A DNA stretch of 64,000 nt from Eopsaltria australis (taxonomy: Eukaryota; Chordata; Aves; Passeriformes; Petroicidae). The translations under genes and the position numbers were made by a program. Below, piece after piece: positions 50,201 to 62,300 of this stretch. The first letter of the stretch is position 1, and each line of letters begins with the position of its first letter. The notes beneath the pieces are model-generated. The model was not told where the DNA came from and searched no databases. It saw only the letters and a list, made by a program, of their open reading frames with translations. The stretch covers positions 310,001-374,000 of the forward strand of contig JAVTVJ010000132.1 of the NCBI GenBank assembly GCA_034509425.1, written 5' to 3'.

Positions 50201-53200
50201 GCCTACTGAAACATTTACAACAAAATTACTCAAGTGCCATTTCCAGGCATAAGTTTTTTGCACCTGAGGCAATAATGTGTTGAAATCTTGCTAGTGGACA
50301 AGTCATAAGTATGATAAAAGGCAAAACATCTTTGACCTGAGTCTATGTTGTCTATATATCACAGTTAGTCTAAAACATTTCGGAGGTCCTGTTATTTGTG
50401 TTTAAGAACATACCTACAATTTTCTCTCAAATCAGACTGTTTTATAAATGTTTAAGAACAGACCCAGGAAGGGAAGTATTCAGCAACTATCTAAGCTTCA
50501 ATCTTAAACCAAGCCGATTTTTCCAGAGTACTGAAGGAGACTGCTCCAAGTGGATCGAGTACAAAAAGCAAAGGAAGAAAGTCCTGGTATTCTCAAACCA
50601 TTCATTTAACAGTATCAGCCAAAATCCAAAGGTTCATTTAAAATGTTCTGTAACAATGTCAGTCATAACCTTTAAAAATCTCAAAGACCAATTAAAAAGC
50701 CAGAATCTTTTAGAAGTACTGAACTGATTGACCAAAGTGATACAGCTTCTCTTAACATGTTAATGCATTTTGCAGACACAAAGGTCTTTGGAGCTGCAAT
50801 CTCTATTACTTCCCTTCAAAAAAATCTAGGGGCATATATAAGAATGAAGGTACTGATTTTATTCATATTTAAACTTAATGAACTCCGTGTAGATAAAAGT
50901 TCAGAATTCTGAAAAGCTGACTTTATATTAACTGTGCTCATTCTAACACCTGGGTGTGCCCAACCACGTAGGAAACTGAAGAATACTATATACAAAGAAA
51001 ATATCTAGTGATACTTCTGTAAACAGGCTAGTACTGGAATTATCACATCAATTTTTTCCCAAGTGCCATTAAGATCAAGAGCAAAAGCAAAAAATCAAGA
51101 TGCTGCTCTGGTAGGCTAATACATCTTTAAGCTTCTGTGAGATAAGTAAAAACACCTGTGAGAAAAATAAAAATCCTTCCACTTGGCAGTGATTGTTTTG
51201 TAGAGAGCCTTAAATTTTACTCAAACTGTAGGACTGAAATATGAAACAATGTGACATGAGAACTCTCATGTAATTCTGTAGTGTCCACAAGTGCCTCCTT
51301 ACTTTGAATCCTATACTGAGGTGATTCACAAGAGCAGAAGAACATCTCTAAAACAGAGCTAGTGAATCACAATTTATACTGGAACCACATCCTTATCACC
51401 AAGAAGCTGCTACTGAAGTAATTCTAGCTCCCTCCAATCCCTCAAAATGCCTTTGGTCCTGCAAAAACTAATTCTGCTTCACAGGGTACTCCCAGTTCCT
51501 TCTCAGGGTCTATCAGATACCAGCTGGGCCAGAGGCAGTTCATGTTGTGGCTGGTTCCATGTAAAGGATGTGCTGACTGGCCTCACACTGAATAGATCAG
51601 ATAAGAAGGTCATAAGGATGTCAGTTTGGGTGTTTCTCCCACTTCTGGCATTGATTTTTTTTTTCTTATTTTTTTCAATTAAACTTTTGAAGAATTTATC
51701 TGTGAGGCCTCTGCCCTTCATTCTATCTGGTTGAAATTGGTCACTTGGTTCCAAAGTTAAGTGGCAGTAGCAGAATTTTGCAAGCTGTGTTTCCTCAGTA
51801 ACCAGGCACAAAGCAAGGGGCAAAAAGGGAGAGGCAGTACTTACATAACAAATAGCTGCAAGCTCTTGTCTTGTATGAGCCTTTTCCACTAGACTTTGTG
51901 CCTTGACTGGGTTAACTCCATGGTCATAGACTGTAAACTTGGTTCCCATGAGGTTTGACCTGATATCAGGTTATGAAAAAACATAGAAAGAGAGGCATCA
52001 GTGTAAAGGTTTGTCATCTTCTGAAAGTATTTGTGCAGCACAGCACAAAAACATGCATCTCCTGCCATGTGAATCTTCCTGTTGCCAGCTCAGTAAGGAG
52101 CTTCCATGATATGCCCATGATGAGCCTGTAATCTGTCCTGGAAAAGCACCTAGACAATTTCTTCTCCGAGTTGCCACAATGAATGGTAATGCTGAAGAAG
52201 TCTGCCAACCCAAGTGAATACAGATTACATTGAGCAGAACAATGCAAGTTCATTCTCTCTGAATTTATACCAGATTGCCAGTCATAACCACAACTCAATT
52301 AAAATCCTATCTCAACTGTCTACAGTTTTCATCTGTGGTTCTCACCTGAGTTTTCCAATGAAACTTTCCCCTTTTCGAGATAAATCAGTTGGGTCAACTG
52401 ATATGAGGTAATTAGATGTTTTGCTCTTCTTTCTTTTTCTCCCCGCAAGAAGGAATGTCTGGAAACACAAAACTTTGATCAAGACTGGTGCTTTCTAAGA
52501 ATGCAGAGGCATTGCTATCCAAACTGTTATCTCTCCATTTCCCATATGCATTCCCTTTTTCATTCTGTGCTAATATTACTGTCTCCACAATTTTGTTCTC
52601 TTCCAAAGTGCCTAGCCTGAAATCCTATCCCTCCATCACTCACTTGGCAGTCTAGATTTAATGCAACTATGCTTTCTAGTCGTCTCTCCTTTTTCTTCTG
52701 GAACAACTCACTCTTCCTGGTCTTTCTTAACAATTAACATTTTTATACATTTTCAATTTCATCTTTCACTGTATTATGGCTTTTAAACCATAATACAATG
52801 CTAATTACATGCTAATTCCCTCCTTAGTACCTTGACCAAATATAAGCTGCTCTCATCTGCATGATGGCTCTCCTCAGCTACCGGTTTCTTACCGAAAGCT
52901 CTCCCTTGCACCAAAAATATTCTGTGGCAGAAGAAAACAGCCAAGATAATGTGCGCTGCTTGCAATACCTTTTTGTTGTCATCCCTTTCCAGATGCATGT
53001 AGTAAGTAGGGAAGAGCCCCCGGTCCATTCCCTTTTTATCTCTAGTGATTCGACACTTGACACTAATTCCGCGGGGTGCAGGGCGCAATGCAAAATCCTC
53101 CAAGTTCTCTACTTCTCCCAGCTGTGCATCTGCCTGAAGGGATGGACTACAGGATGCACCTGTTTCCTGTGGGAAGAAGCATCATATTAGCAAATTAATA

Positions 53201-56200
53201 TCAGATCAGAGACTCTGGTATTCCACAAGAAAATAGTGGTTTGTTGAAATATCAGATGTCATGTCTCCAGAAGATATTGGGGAAAGGAAGGTTAAACAAG
53301 GTATCACCTGTGTTTCCTCAGAAGAAAGCAGCTGAAGGTTTTACTCTGAGGAAAGACTAGGTCTCCAAGGGGAAAAGAGAAAAAGTACCCATTAAGCAGA
53401 CATGAGTGTTTTGCTAGAAAGGATGAGATGCTGTAAATATTCTAAGCAAAGAACCTCTTCACTTTTAGAACTTCAAAGGCTGTGGAAAATAAAACTGTGA
53501 TAAAGCAGGACTGATGGATGCTGCAGTAAGACAGGCTGGGATTCTGTGACTGAAATGAGTGCTGAGATTCTGCTGGTTCAGAACAGTAGCAGAAATGGAG
53601 TAAGCTGCTGGTGGAACCATATCAACTACATGCTGGAAGAGCCTTAGAACAATGTGTATAGTCAGGATGCGTAGGGTCATCAAAGGAATTGGAATTCTAA
53701 TGGAAATCTGGTACAGGTCATTAAAGTAATTTTTTCTTAGAGGTAGCTGAATCCTGTGAATTGTAGCACTCAAGAGATTCTTCTTTGACTCGGCCTTTGA
53801 GATGAAGTTGCAGGTTTATCCCCATTCCCAGCTACAGCCAGTAGGAAACCTGAGTGAATAGCACAGACACACACATATACATTTGAAATTCACTAGAGGG
53901 TGCCACCCTTATTCCCCCCTCATCACCCACCACCCTCTATCTCCAGCAGTTTGCACCCACAGCCAAGTCTCCCAAGAAGCTGACACCCAGACCTCTTGCA
54001 CTACTCCCCTACTAGTGCAGGGCAACACACACAGAGTCACCTCACTAATACACTCAGATGGGTCATTCCCACAGCATGGACTTTGAAGGGTGTCCAGCAC
54101 CCATGCTCAAACCCCATGGCCTTTATGTGGTCTGAGCTAGTTCAGACCCTGTGTCTTCCTGATGCTGGTCTCTTCCAACTCACTGGCTAGTCTAGCACAT
54201 AATTTGTTAACATACGTATGTATGTGTATCACACACACGCACATGCGAACACATTCACATGAGAAATAGTTAGAAGTGAAGTTTCAGAATAGAGTGGAAC
54301 ATGTTGAAGTAATCAAGGCACAAGGTTTGGACAGACAACCATACTGTTTTGCAGATGTTGACACATATCTAATGCATTTTACCCCCTTTAATCCCTGTCT
54401 TCCCATGGTTATTACTCCCTGATCCACCGTGATAGATTTCTTTTCCCTCTTAAGTTCCTTCCCCAAACATCCCATATAAAGTTTGTCCAATCCCAGCATT
54501 CTCTGTTCCATTCCAAAATTCTGTTCCCCTTTGCATCCCACAATAAATGCTATAAACCTTCAGGAAGAAATCCCTCCTACGTTTGCATGGCATTTCACAG
54601 CTTCTCTGAGTCATTTTGGTGAATTTTGCAGAGACAATGGCCCAGTCTGTCTCCTTTAAGGGTAATAGTGCTGACTCATTGTGCTCCCATATTCATTGAT
54701 TAGGCTCCTTGGGATTCTCCACCCACAATTGTTCCTTTGATCGTTGCTAAGTCTTTATGTTTAACTCAGTGTCCTTTCAGTCAGATAACCTGACAATCTT
54801 GACCTTCCTCTGTTTTCAGGGAATAATATTGCTGGCTACTGTACTTGCAGCTACTATATTTTAACCCAGAGCTCCAGAGGTTAGCACTAAAATCAAGCAT
54901 GTACCCAGTGCTTATCAGAAAAGGATTTCAAGACACTTACTGCAAAAGACTTCTCGCTGGATGCAGAACTAGGCCTCTCAGATTCAGGGTATGGTGAATG
55001 AGATACTGGTCTCTTGCTAGCTTCTTCCTCTTCTGTGTCCTCCTCATCGAAATTCAGACTGCCTGAAATTCCTGTCAGAATACAGGATCAAACATGTAAT
55101 CTCAGAAAGAAGGTGTCACAAGTTCATGGCATCACTAATTCATACATGACTCTTGAATACCTATTCACACTCTTAATTTCTGTTGTGTCAAATGCTGATT
55201 TTCTTCATGTGCTGTATCTCTTCCTCAGCCTTGTAATTCAAATTCCTACTGATATTTTGCAGCAGACACTGTGCAGATGATTAAGCAGCTGTCGGACCTT
55301 TATTAAAATGGATTTTACTTGATATTCCATGACATAACATATTGCTTAGTTTATGTTGTCATTGAATTAATTTTGCATGTTTTCATGCAAAAAAGTCCTC
55401 CATGTCTTAAGAAGAACAATAATAAAAGGAAACCCAGATCAATATGCTGACACCTATCCCGTAAATTGGACTCTGTACAGTTTATATCCTTTATCATTTC
55501 CCCTTAGTCTGACACACACTGAAACAGAATATGTCAATTTTTCAGTAAGAGCCCCCCCTATTCTTACACCAGTACCAAAACCTCAGGTCCATAAATACTA
55601 ATAATGACTTGAATTCTAAAACCAAAGCACAGACTGAGAAGTTCCAGGACTTATTTAATCATAACCTAAGCACATCACATACAGAAGACTGCGGGTATAT
55701 AACTAAAATAACTCTGCATAAAGACATTCATAAAGAGGTTCAGTACACATCACTGTTTGGTGTGTCCTTTCACTTGGAATTGCATCATCAATTGGACATG
55801 AGGAAGAAGTTCTTCACAGAAAGGGCAATTAGGAATCGGAAAGGGCTGCCCAGGGAGATGGTGGAGTCACTGTCCCTGGAGGTGTTTAAGGAAAGACTGG
55901 ATGTGGCACTCAGTGCCATTGTCTAGGTGACAAGGTGGTGTTAGATCATTGGCTGGACTTGATGACCTCAAGGTCTTTTCCAACTAAACTGATTCTGTGA
56001 TTCTGAGATTTTGTTCTGTGATTCTTTTATTTAATTTGGCTGTGGAAAGGAAATGTACATGAAGTATTACAGAAAACGAACACAGCCTGCTAAACTGAAT
56101 TATTTCTGAGAACCAATATTGTAACAATGCTCTGACATGGCACTGCAGAGAAGGGGCACTGCTGAAAGTCTCAGAAAAAACAAAAATCCAGTCTTAACAA

Positions 56201-59200
56201 CCTGTCAGTAAACTTCCCAAAGGACGTTTGGGAAGAGGAAAGGCGTTGACCCTGATACTCCAGCCAATTTCAAAATTCACTGTTTATATTCTACCTCCAC
56301 TAATTTCCCCTACAGTTACTGGATATTCTCTCCTGTTTCCTTTTCTAACTCTTGTGTAATGTTGCTATCTGTAGGTAAGTAGCTGTGCCATCTGACAACT
56401 GGATGTGAATACCTCTGTATGTGTTAGTACCTCAGTACATACAGCGTACTGGAAACATTCTGGGAGACAAGCTCTGCAAAATAAAAATGAGCTGTATACT
56501 AAATTAAACACTAGCCATTATTTTGCTGCAAAGTGCTTAGGCTACATGCAACAAAAAAGGTTTCCTGTAGTACTGGCAGCAACTTAAGATACTTGGCAGA
56601 CAGAGCTTGACACTCCACTAGGAAATTATTCAATGGAATATAAGTATTGAATATATGACTCGAAACCCGCTGATTGTGACAGCCTCTCACTCAGAAAAAA
56701 ACCACCTTTCCTGTTAGTCTCCTAAAGAGTTAAATCACAGCATTTACTGAAGGGTCCTGCTGTTGTGAAAATATTCAAGCATCTTATCAAGACATAATGT
56801 ATCTGGAATAAAAACACCCCAAACTTCAGCAAAATGTGGTATAGCATTTTGTCAGCAATTTCCTTGGAAAGACCAGAAATTATACAGAACACTGAGAAAC
56901 CCTAAACTATAACTGGTATGGTTCAAATAATATCAGGAAAAGGAATTGCAGCACTGCACTTCCACATGCTGCAGAATCTACTAGCTCTTTTAAAAGTGAT
57001 ATCCCTACAGACATTTGTTTCATAATTCCTCATTTTTTAATGCCACTGAAATAAAGTCATAAAAGTAGAAGAGCCCCAAAAAAGACATTTACCCATTATT
57101 AACTCTTACCTCGTTTCTGTAGTATTTCTTGCAGATCTGGCTTGCTTGCTGTGTCTGGTACAGCCTCTCCATCATTTTCCTTCTCTGCATTGTCTTCTGG
57201 TTTGGTAGGTCCAACAGACAGAGTTTGAACCTTGCTCCCCAAATCTTGCACTTCTGATTTCAGGAAAGCAGCTGGCCCATCGATGCCTGCAGGCCAAAAT
57301 GAAACAGAATTCTACACTCTATTTTTTATGGACAAGGATGCATCCCACGATGGTGGCTCTTTTCATCTTCCCTTCCTCTAGCATCTCCTTAAAGTACTGA
57401 AATACACTTGTTCGATTTTTTTCAGAAGGTGTGGGAGGAGTCAGGCCTGACTCTGGTACAGACTACCTACTACTTTAAATGCATCAGTTATCAGTTTCTC
57501 CCTATTTAAATACAGTATCTACCCTTTTACAAGTGTTTAAGCAATTAAAACAAGTGTTTGTCATGCACATTGATAGTTTTCAATTTATTTATCGACATCT
57601 CCCTTTTCTTTTCCTTCATGTTGTTTGTTTGCTCCTGTGCCAGTGAGTACTCTGCAGTGAACATCACAGATCAATTCGATAAAAGTATCTACAGCCATAG
57701 ACAGAAAAATTTCTTTTCTTTTTGCTAGAATGAAATTTCTGTGTTTAAACCATGCAACACAGCTGTGCACCACACTTCCCAACTGGTGGAGGCATCTTGA
57801 TGTCAGGGTCTGGCATAACACTTCATACGTAGCACACAATGCTTAACTGTAGCTCCAGCTTTGGATATCTTGTTTTCACACTGTCTTCCTTCTTAAAACT
57901 TAACTGTTTTATCTAGGCATTGTATTTCTGACATGTTTACTGCTGTTAGCACTTATTAACAGGATTTGTTTCTACTGAGGAAGCTTCACAACTATGGAAG
58001 GGAGTGAGTGAGCAGTTCAGTTTTCATTTGAGTCTTACTGAAGACTCCTACTATAAAAGTTATACCAATCTTATCTCTTGTTCTCTTCTTGACTTGAAAG
58101 TGTCTTTTAACAGAAGCTTTCTTACACCTGGTTTTAAACAAATGAATGCTACCACAAACATCACCACTTTCCTTCCCATCCTATGATCCTGAAAGGCGTC
58201 TGGAGAACAAGAAAAATATTCAAAAGAGAAGGGATAACAGTTCCAAATGTGGCCTTCAAACCAAGTAATACCCCTTTGGGCGTTTAAAATTCTACTGTAC
58301 CTATTAATTTGCTTACAATACAACGCTTGTATTGTAACAGCACACATCTCAAAGCGTTAGAATGTTTCCCGTTGGTTTCTTGATAGGCTGATGGGATCCT
58401 GGCTCTCATAAACAACTTCCTGACACTTCCACTGGAATGTAAGGATTTCATTGCTGCTCTTTTTATCTCCTTGTGACATGGGAATCTTAAGGCTCTCACC
58501 ACTGCATTTCTTTTCACTCCTAAAAGAATGGTCACTATTTTACTGTAATGTTTTGGGGCCACCAAGTTATTGCCTTTGGCTCTGATAGCACTTTGTGCTT
58601 GTGACTTTGTGGACCACTATAACTTGTCATGTTTCAGTTGTCTCAATGAAGCCCACAGAAAACAAGAGATGAGGCAAAAACCATCAAGAACCTAACACAG
58701 TGTTCACAACACTTCTTGTTTGCTTTCTCTACTTTATCATTCAGTCATATGCAATCTTGAGGTGGAGTATGCCATGACACCATAAGGAAACACCATACAA
58801 GAAGCCACTACAGAATTATTTTCTTACAGCTTCAGATTTTTTTTACTTTGGATTTGTATGTCATCCCTATTATAGAAGTTGCCAGCCCATTTCTACAGTT
58901 CTTCTAGCCTAACCCAAGAGAGAGATTACTCAAGGGCATGCAAAGGTTTACAGCTGTCACAAAAATCAAGGTGAGGCTTTTGTTTGCTTTCACAGTTTAG
59001 TATTGCTCAACCATACTGAACTACAATTCAACTTTTGTATATAGAAAAGTATGTAATCAATCTTATCACTTGACCCCTACCACAGCAACGTAAGCACCCA
59101 TCTGTGACATAATGCATGCACTGGGATTTTGGGGAACCCTGCTGCAATCAGGTTGAATATTTACCGTGTAAAACAACATCACTGTGGACAGGGGTAGGAG

Positions 59201-59327
59201 TTTCTACTAAAGGAGTCTGCTCCTCACACCCTTTGGGCTTTGACCTGCGCAGCTTGGCCTCAGGATTTGGCTGCACCATCAACGGATCAAGACGTTTCTT
59301 CCTCTGCTTCTTCTCTAGCAGGGCTCT
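47138..59327 (-). CDS. TULP3: TULP3 coding region (tubby-like protein 3), N-terminal exon(s) outside window
   Basis: TULP3 binds PI(4,5)P2 and the IFT-A complex and delivers GPCRs and other membrane cargo to the primary cilium; its loss derepresses Hedgehog signalling. Nine coding exons join in phase to give 433 residues ending at a stop. The order is a basic helical segment ([13 protein letters not shown], part of the IFT-A-binding/NLS region), an acidic, low-complexity linker, then the C-terminal tubby domain of about 256 residues starting at [13 protein letters not shown]. Matches to human TULP3 include [72 protein letters not shown] and [13 protein letters not shown]. Human TULP3 is 442 residues and carries about 31 residues before the first visible exon, so only one or two exons are missing, beyond 64000. 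The KLR pair at the exon 5/6 junction is the phosphoinositide-binding pair known in the family. Confidence 0.96.
47272..47815 (-). other. TULP3: TULP3 last intron
   Basis: The 544-bp intron contains an A/C low-complexity tract (47316-47391) that reads as a T/G-rich (GTTTT)n stretch in the TULP3 transcript, upstream of the last acceptor. Nothing else is recognisable. Confidence 0.75.
47316..47391. repeat. A/C-rich low-complexity tract
   Basis: ACAAAACAAAACAAAACC followed by ACC/AAC triplets and an A run, within the last TULP3 intron. Confidence 0.85.
47816..47987 (-). CDS. TULP3: TULP3 visible exon 8: tubby domain, [19 protein letters not shown]
   Basis: The 172-nt exon has acceptor GAACAG|GAG and donor GACC|GTAAGA. 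It encodes [40 protein letters not shown] and [17 protein letters not shown] plus one base of Pro. The [19 protein letters not shown] and ASVKNFQ blocks are the most conserved part of the tubby fold. Confidence 0.97.
49853..49951 (-). CDS. TULP3: TULP3 visible exon 7: tubby domain, [14 protein letters not shown]
   Basis: The 99-nt in-phase exon has acceptor TTTCAG|GAA and donor AAAT|GTGAGT. It encodes [20 protein letters not shown] and [23 protein letters not shown] is a conserved tubby motif; human has IPYQPQN at the end. Confidence 0.95.
51845..51959 (-). CDS. TULP3: TULP3 visible exon 6: tubby domain, [12 protein letters not shown]
   Basis: The 115-nt exon has acceptor TATCAG|G and donor TTAT|GTAAGT. 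It completes the Arg codon and encodes [18 protein letters not shown] and [32 protein letters not shown] is strongly conserved in all tubby-family members. Confidence 0.96.
52346..52458 (-). CDS. TULP3: TULP3 visible exon 5: tubby domain, [15 protein letters not shown]
   Basis: The 113-nt exon has acceptor TTCCAG|ACA and donor CTCAG|GTGAGA. It encodes [37 protein letters not shown] and two bases of an arginine codon. The Lys of GKL, together with the split Arg, forms the PI(4,5)P2-binding KLR pair of tubby proteins. Confidence 0.96.
52969..53166 (-). CDS. TULP3: TULP3 visible exon 4: start of tubby domain
   Basis: The 198-nt exon has acceptor CCACAG|GAA and donor AAAAAG|GTATTG. After a short linker it enters the tubby barrel: [13 protein letters not shown], then [20 protein letters not shown] and [12 protein letters not shown]. 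The KGMDRG.FPTYY segment is a hallmark of tubby proteins. Confidence 0.96.
54211..54247. repeat. Alternating purine-pyrimidine tract
   Basis: CATACGTATG, a perfect palindrome, followed by TATGTGTATC and CA/CG dinucleotides. Simple repeat in a TULP3 intron. Confidence 0.75.
54941..55071 (-). CDS. TULP3: TULP3 visible exon 3: acidic/serine linker
   Basis: The 131-nt exon has acceptor TGACAG|GA and donor GCA|GTAAGT. It encodes [36 protein letters not shown] and SEKSFA. The NFDEE and ERP.SASS elements match human TULP3. The run of acidic residues is longer than in human. Confidence 0.93.
55790..56026 (+). mobile_element. CR1 LINE 3'-end fragment, relatively young
   Basis: The stretch includes GAGGAAGAAGTTCTTCACAG, AAAGGGCTGCCCAGGGAGAT, GTCCCTGGAGGTGTTTAAGG, GGACTTGATGACCTCAAGGT and ends in repeated ATTCTGTG/TTCTGTGATTCT units. 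These are the CR1 3'UTR and its 8-bp tail repeats. It is the least diverged CR1 here. Plus strand, antisense to TULP3. Confidence 0.92.
57110..57286 (-). CDS. TULP3: TULP3 visible exon 2: variable acidic linker
   Basis: The 177-nt exon has acceptor CTGCAG|GC and donor CGAG|GTAAGA. It encodes [15 protein letters not shown] through [14 protein letters not shown]. The IDGPAA start and TASKP.LQE..QK end match human TULP3; the middle is diverged and rich in Glu/Asp/Lys, as expected for the disordered linker. Confidence 0.93.
59165..59327 (-). CDS. TULP3: TULP3 visible exon 1: basic N-terminal region
   Basis: The 163-nt exon has acceptor CCACAG|AGA and donor CACG|GTAAAT. It encodes [33 protein letters not shown] and [20 protein letters not shown], ending in the first base of a glycine codon. 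It corresponds to human residues from about 32. The KKQRKKR cluster belongs to the conserved helix/NLS used for IFT-A binding. The preceding exon (human ...MRQAKLDYQ) was not found up to 64000. Confidence 0.95.
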
Positions 59328-62300
59328 CTGTGGAATAAAGAAAAGCACAAAACAAAGATGAGTAACCACATGTAGAGAGACAGAATCCATGCCTCAGCCA
59401 CTGGCAATGACATGCCCCTGCTCAGAATCTCAAATAAACCTGAAGTACTCTTGCAAGCTCTTACAAAAACCCTACACACAGATACCACCGCAGTTTTGGA
59501 GTGAGATACTGCCTTAGATTCTCCATGTTGACAAGGACACCTACTTGTTTTCTGCCCTGTCTTGAGACTACCAGCAGATCATGTTAAATCCTTTAACCCA
59601 GTCTAAACTGCAGCAATCCTAAACACAAATAGACAAATTCATCAGTCATCCATAATCCAGTATGAAACAGTCAGGTATTGCAAAGGAAAAGCTTTTTATC
59701 TCAAAAGCTATCACCTTTTAGGAAGAATGTAAAGCAAATAGTTCCCAGAAACCAATGCTGAGAGATAAAACTTAAAGGAGAGAGATAAATAAATAACAGT
59801 AATTAAAACAGAAATGATCCACTAAAAGGAAATTTGATCTACCTTGCAAAATTTTTCCATATAATTCGGGACTGAAAGGAAAGACCAGTAAGTCCAAATG
59901 CTAAAAAATAAAACATTACTTCTCCAAGATACATATAGATTTGATATTTATGATTTCGTCCTCATTGAGAATAGAAACAACTCCTAGATTTAAGTCAAGG
60001 CAAAAAGGGACATGGTGCCATTTTAAGACAGACATGCTTAGTCCTTAAAAACAAAGGTGACGCATGAAGAAGGAAAAATCATATTCTGTTATTCTGCACC
60101 ATTATGCAAACAATGTGCAAGCTCCTTACGGTAGAAGCAATTTACCCATGGCTGCTTCTTACATACCTGAACACCCCTGGAAGTTGTTTTTGATGACAGA
60201 AACCATTTCTCCATTAAATTATTTTCAGTCTTGATGCACCCACCAGATAAACAATTCCTCAGTACCAGCAATTCGATCCACTTGAGACGCAGACATCTTT
60301 GGAGCCCTTTCCTCTCCCCTCCCACTATTCTTTTTCTCTTGTTGGTTCTTTCCTCTCCTATTAGTCTTTTTATCTCAAGTGAGATTAGTTTCTCAGGCAA
60401 CCTCTCCCTGAGGAATTCCAATACAACTCAGCCCTTGATTCTTTATTCTGTTTTTTTCACTTATCTAAAAGAAAAAAAAAAAAACCCAAACAAACCCCAA
60501 AAACCCAACCACCCAAAACCCAAACAAAACCAAACCAAACACACAAAACCTCAAATCCAACAAATAAACAAAAAAACAACAAAAATACCCTTGAAACAGA
60601 ATCACTTTTTAAATTTAAACTCAGAATTATCCTTTGAAGACTGGACTGCAATACAGGTGGTATTTGCTACTGCAGAATTATTTGCAAGGATTATCCTGCA
60701 GAGCAAAAATTACACAGAATTCCAAAGAGATTATCACATTGGTTTAGAATAAAAAAAGAAAAATAAGCAGTGAAGTCAAATTCTTAGAAATTGCTAATTA
60801 TGGATGTGTTTTCTAGGAAGGTAGCAAGACCTTTCAGAAGAATTTACATCAGTTTGTGTTGTTTGTTCCTTTTTTAAATTAATGCTGAGGGAAAGTAAAA
60901 AAATGTCATGACAGTTTGTAATTCTCCAAAGGAAAGAGGGAAAACAGGAATCAAAACATTATACTCAGAATAAGGATTTGAGAAAAATTGTTCTCAAGGC
61001 TTCTCTACCTGACAAATAGACAAGCAAGAAAAAAAAGAAAAAAAACCAGCAAAGCAGACAGAACCTAAAGGCAGTAAGAAAATAAGAAAATATATGGCTA
61101 CTGTTAGAATGCAAAATCGAATTTGGGATCAACACAGGATATAGTAATTTCAGCAGTTATTTAGTGGATTATTCTATTAGATAAGCTTTCTTAAACATTT
61201 CACTGCTCACCAGTCTAAATTTTAATTGTTATTCTTAAACACTATGTTTCATCAAAGGGTTTCTGGGAGTCACCAATCCAATAGGATCAGCTTCTATTAA
61301 AACACAGTTTACTGCTGGTAGATGTGACTGACTTTCTTCCTTTTATGCAAGAACCACAGGATAATCAAAGTGACAAAACTTGATAGTAATTTAACTTGTT
61401 TTAAAAAGGCTTCTCTTTACTACTTTGCTTCCTGAGATAGAAAAAATATCTGCAAGTGCACTGTCAGGACCGCAAACAGTAGTTCATTTTCTGTCCATAT
61501 GGTGGCAGAGCAGCCTGCCCTTCAGTACCATGTATTCCCAGCCGTATTCCACTAAGGAAGTAGAGAAAGGAAACGGGTACTTTGTTTCATTTTGTCTATT
61601 AATTAGCCTTTTCCTCCAGCTCTGTGTTACAGCAAAAATTCATATAATATTGCTACATAAAATGTAGATAGTTCATGAACAGGACACCAGGACAGACAAT
61701 GCATTAAATAAATAACGGATACTAATTATCGGGATTTGTTCGGGATTTTGTGAATTCCATGCATTAAATACTTCCAGAAACACCACAGAAAACCATAACA
61801 AAAGAATACAGGACTATTAGAGGATCACAAACCACCAACTCCTGTTCAAATGGGCTTTCAGGAAGTCACATGAAAGTATCTAGTGTACTATTAAGACAAC
61901 TAGTTCAGTATTCTCTTTCTCCAGCTGTGATGGCAGGAAGCTGATATACAGGAAAGTTCCAATCACTCCAGCCTTGAAGGTGCAATCCTGTGCTATTTAT
62001 TAGTTCGTACAGTCCTAACCCTCGCAGGCCATGCAGGATGGATCCTTGCAGGGGAACATCCTCTCCTCTTGCAGTTGCCCCTTAGCTCATGCTGGGGCAG
62101 CAGTGACAATGGCAGTGATGGTGACATCAGTGAAACTCCACAAAAGGAATGCACCACACCAACTGCATTCAGGAACTCTCCAGGCTTCATGCCCCCCCTG
62201 CACAGGGAGATGGCAGCATTGCACTTGGAGCTGCAGACATCTCCCGAGACTCAAAAATCTTCCACTAATGAGGAAATAAGCACTGCCTGAGCAACCACAC

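Larger units (their letters stand above)
47988..59164 (-). other. TULP3: TULP3 introns between visible exons 1 and 8
   Basis: This covers the introns 47988-49852, 49952-51844, 51960-52345, 52459-52968, 53167-54940, 55072-57109 and 57287-59164. One CR1 3' end lies at 55790-56026. An alternating purine/pyrimidine tract is at 54211-54247. No additional conserved tubby exon is present, consistent with the uninterrupted phase of the exons found. Confidence 0.7.

Noticed and set aside
60231..60752. 173-residue plus-strand open frame
   Set aside because: The middle is a Lys/Asn/Pro/Gln run produced by the A/C-only simple repeat; not a protein.
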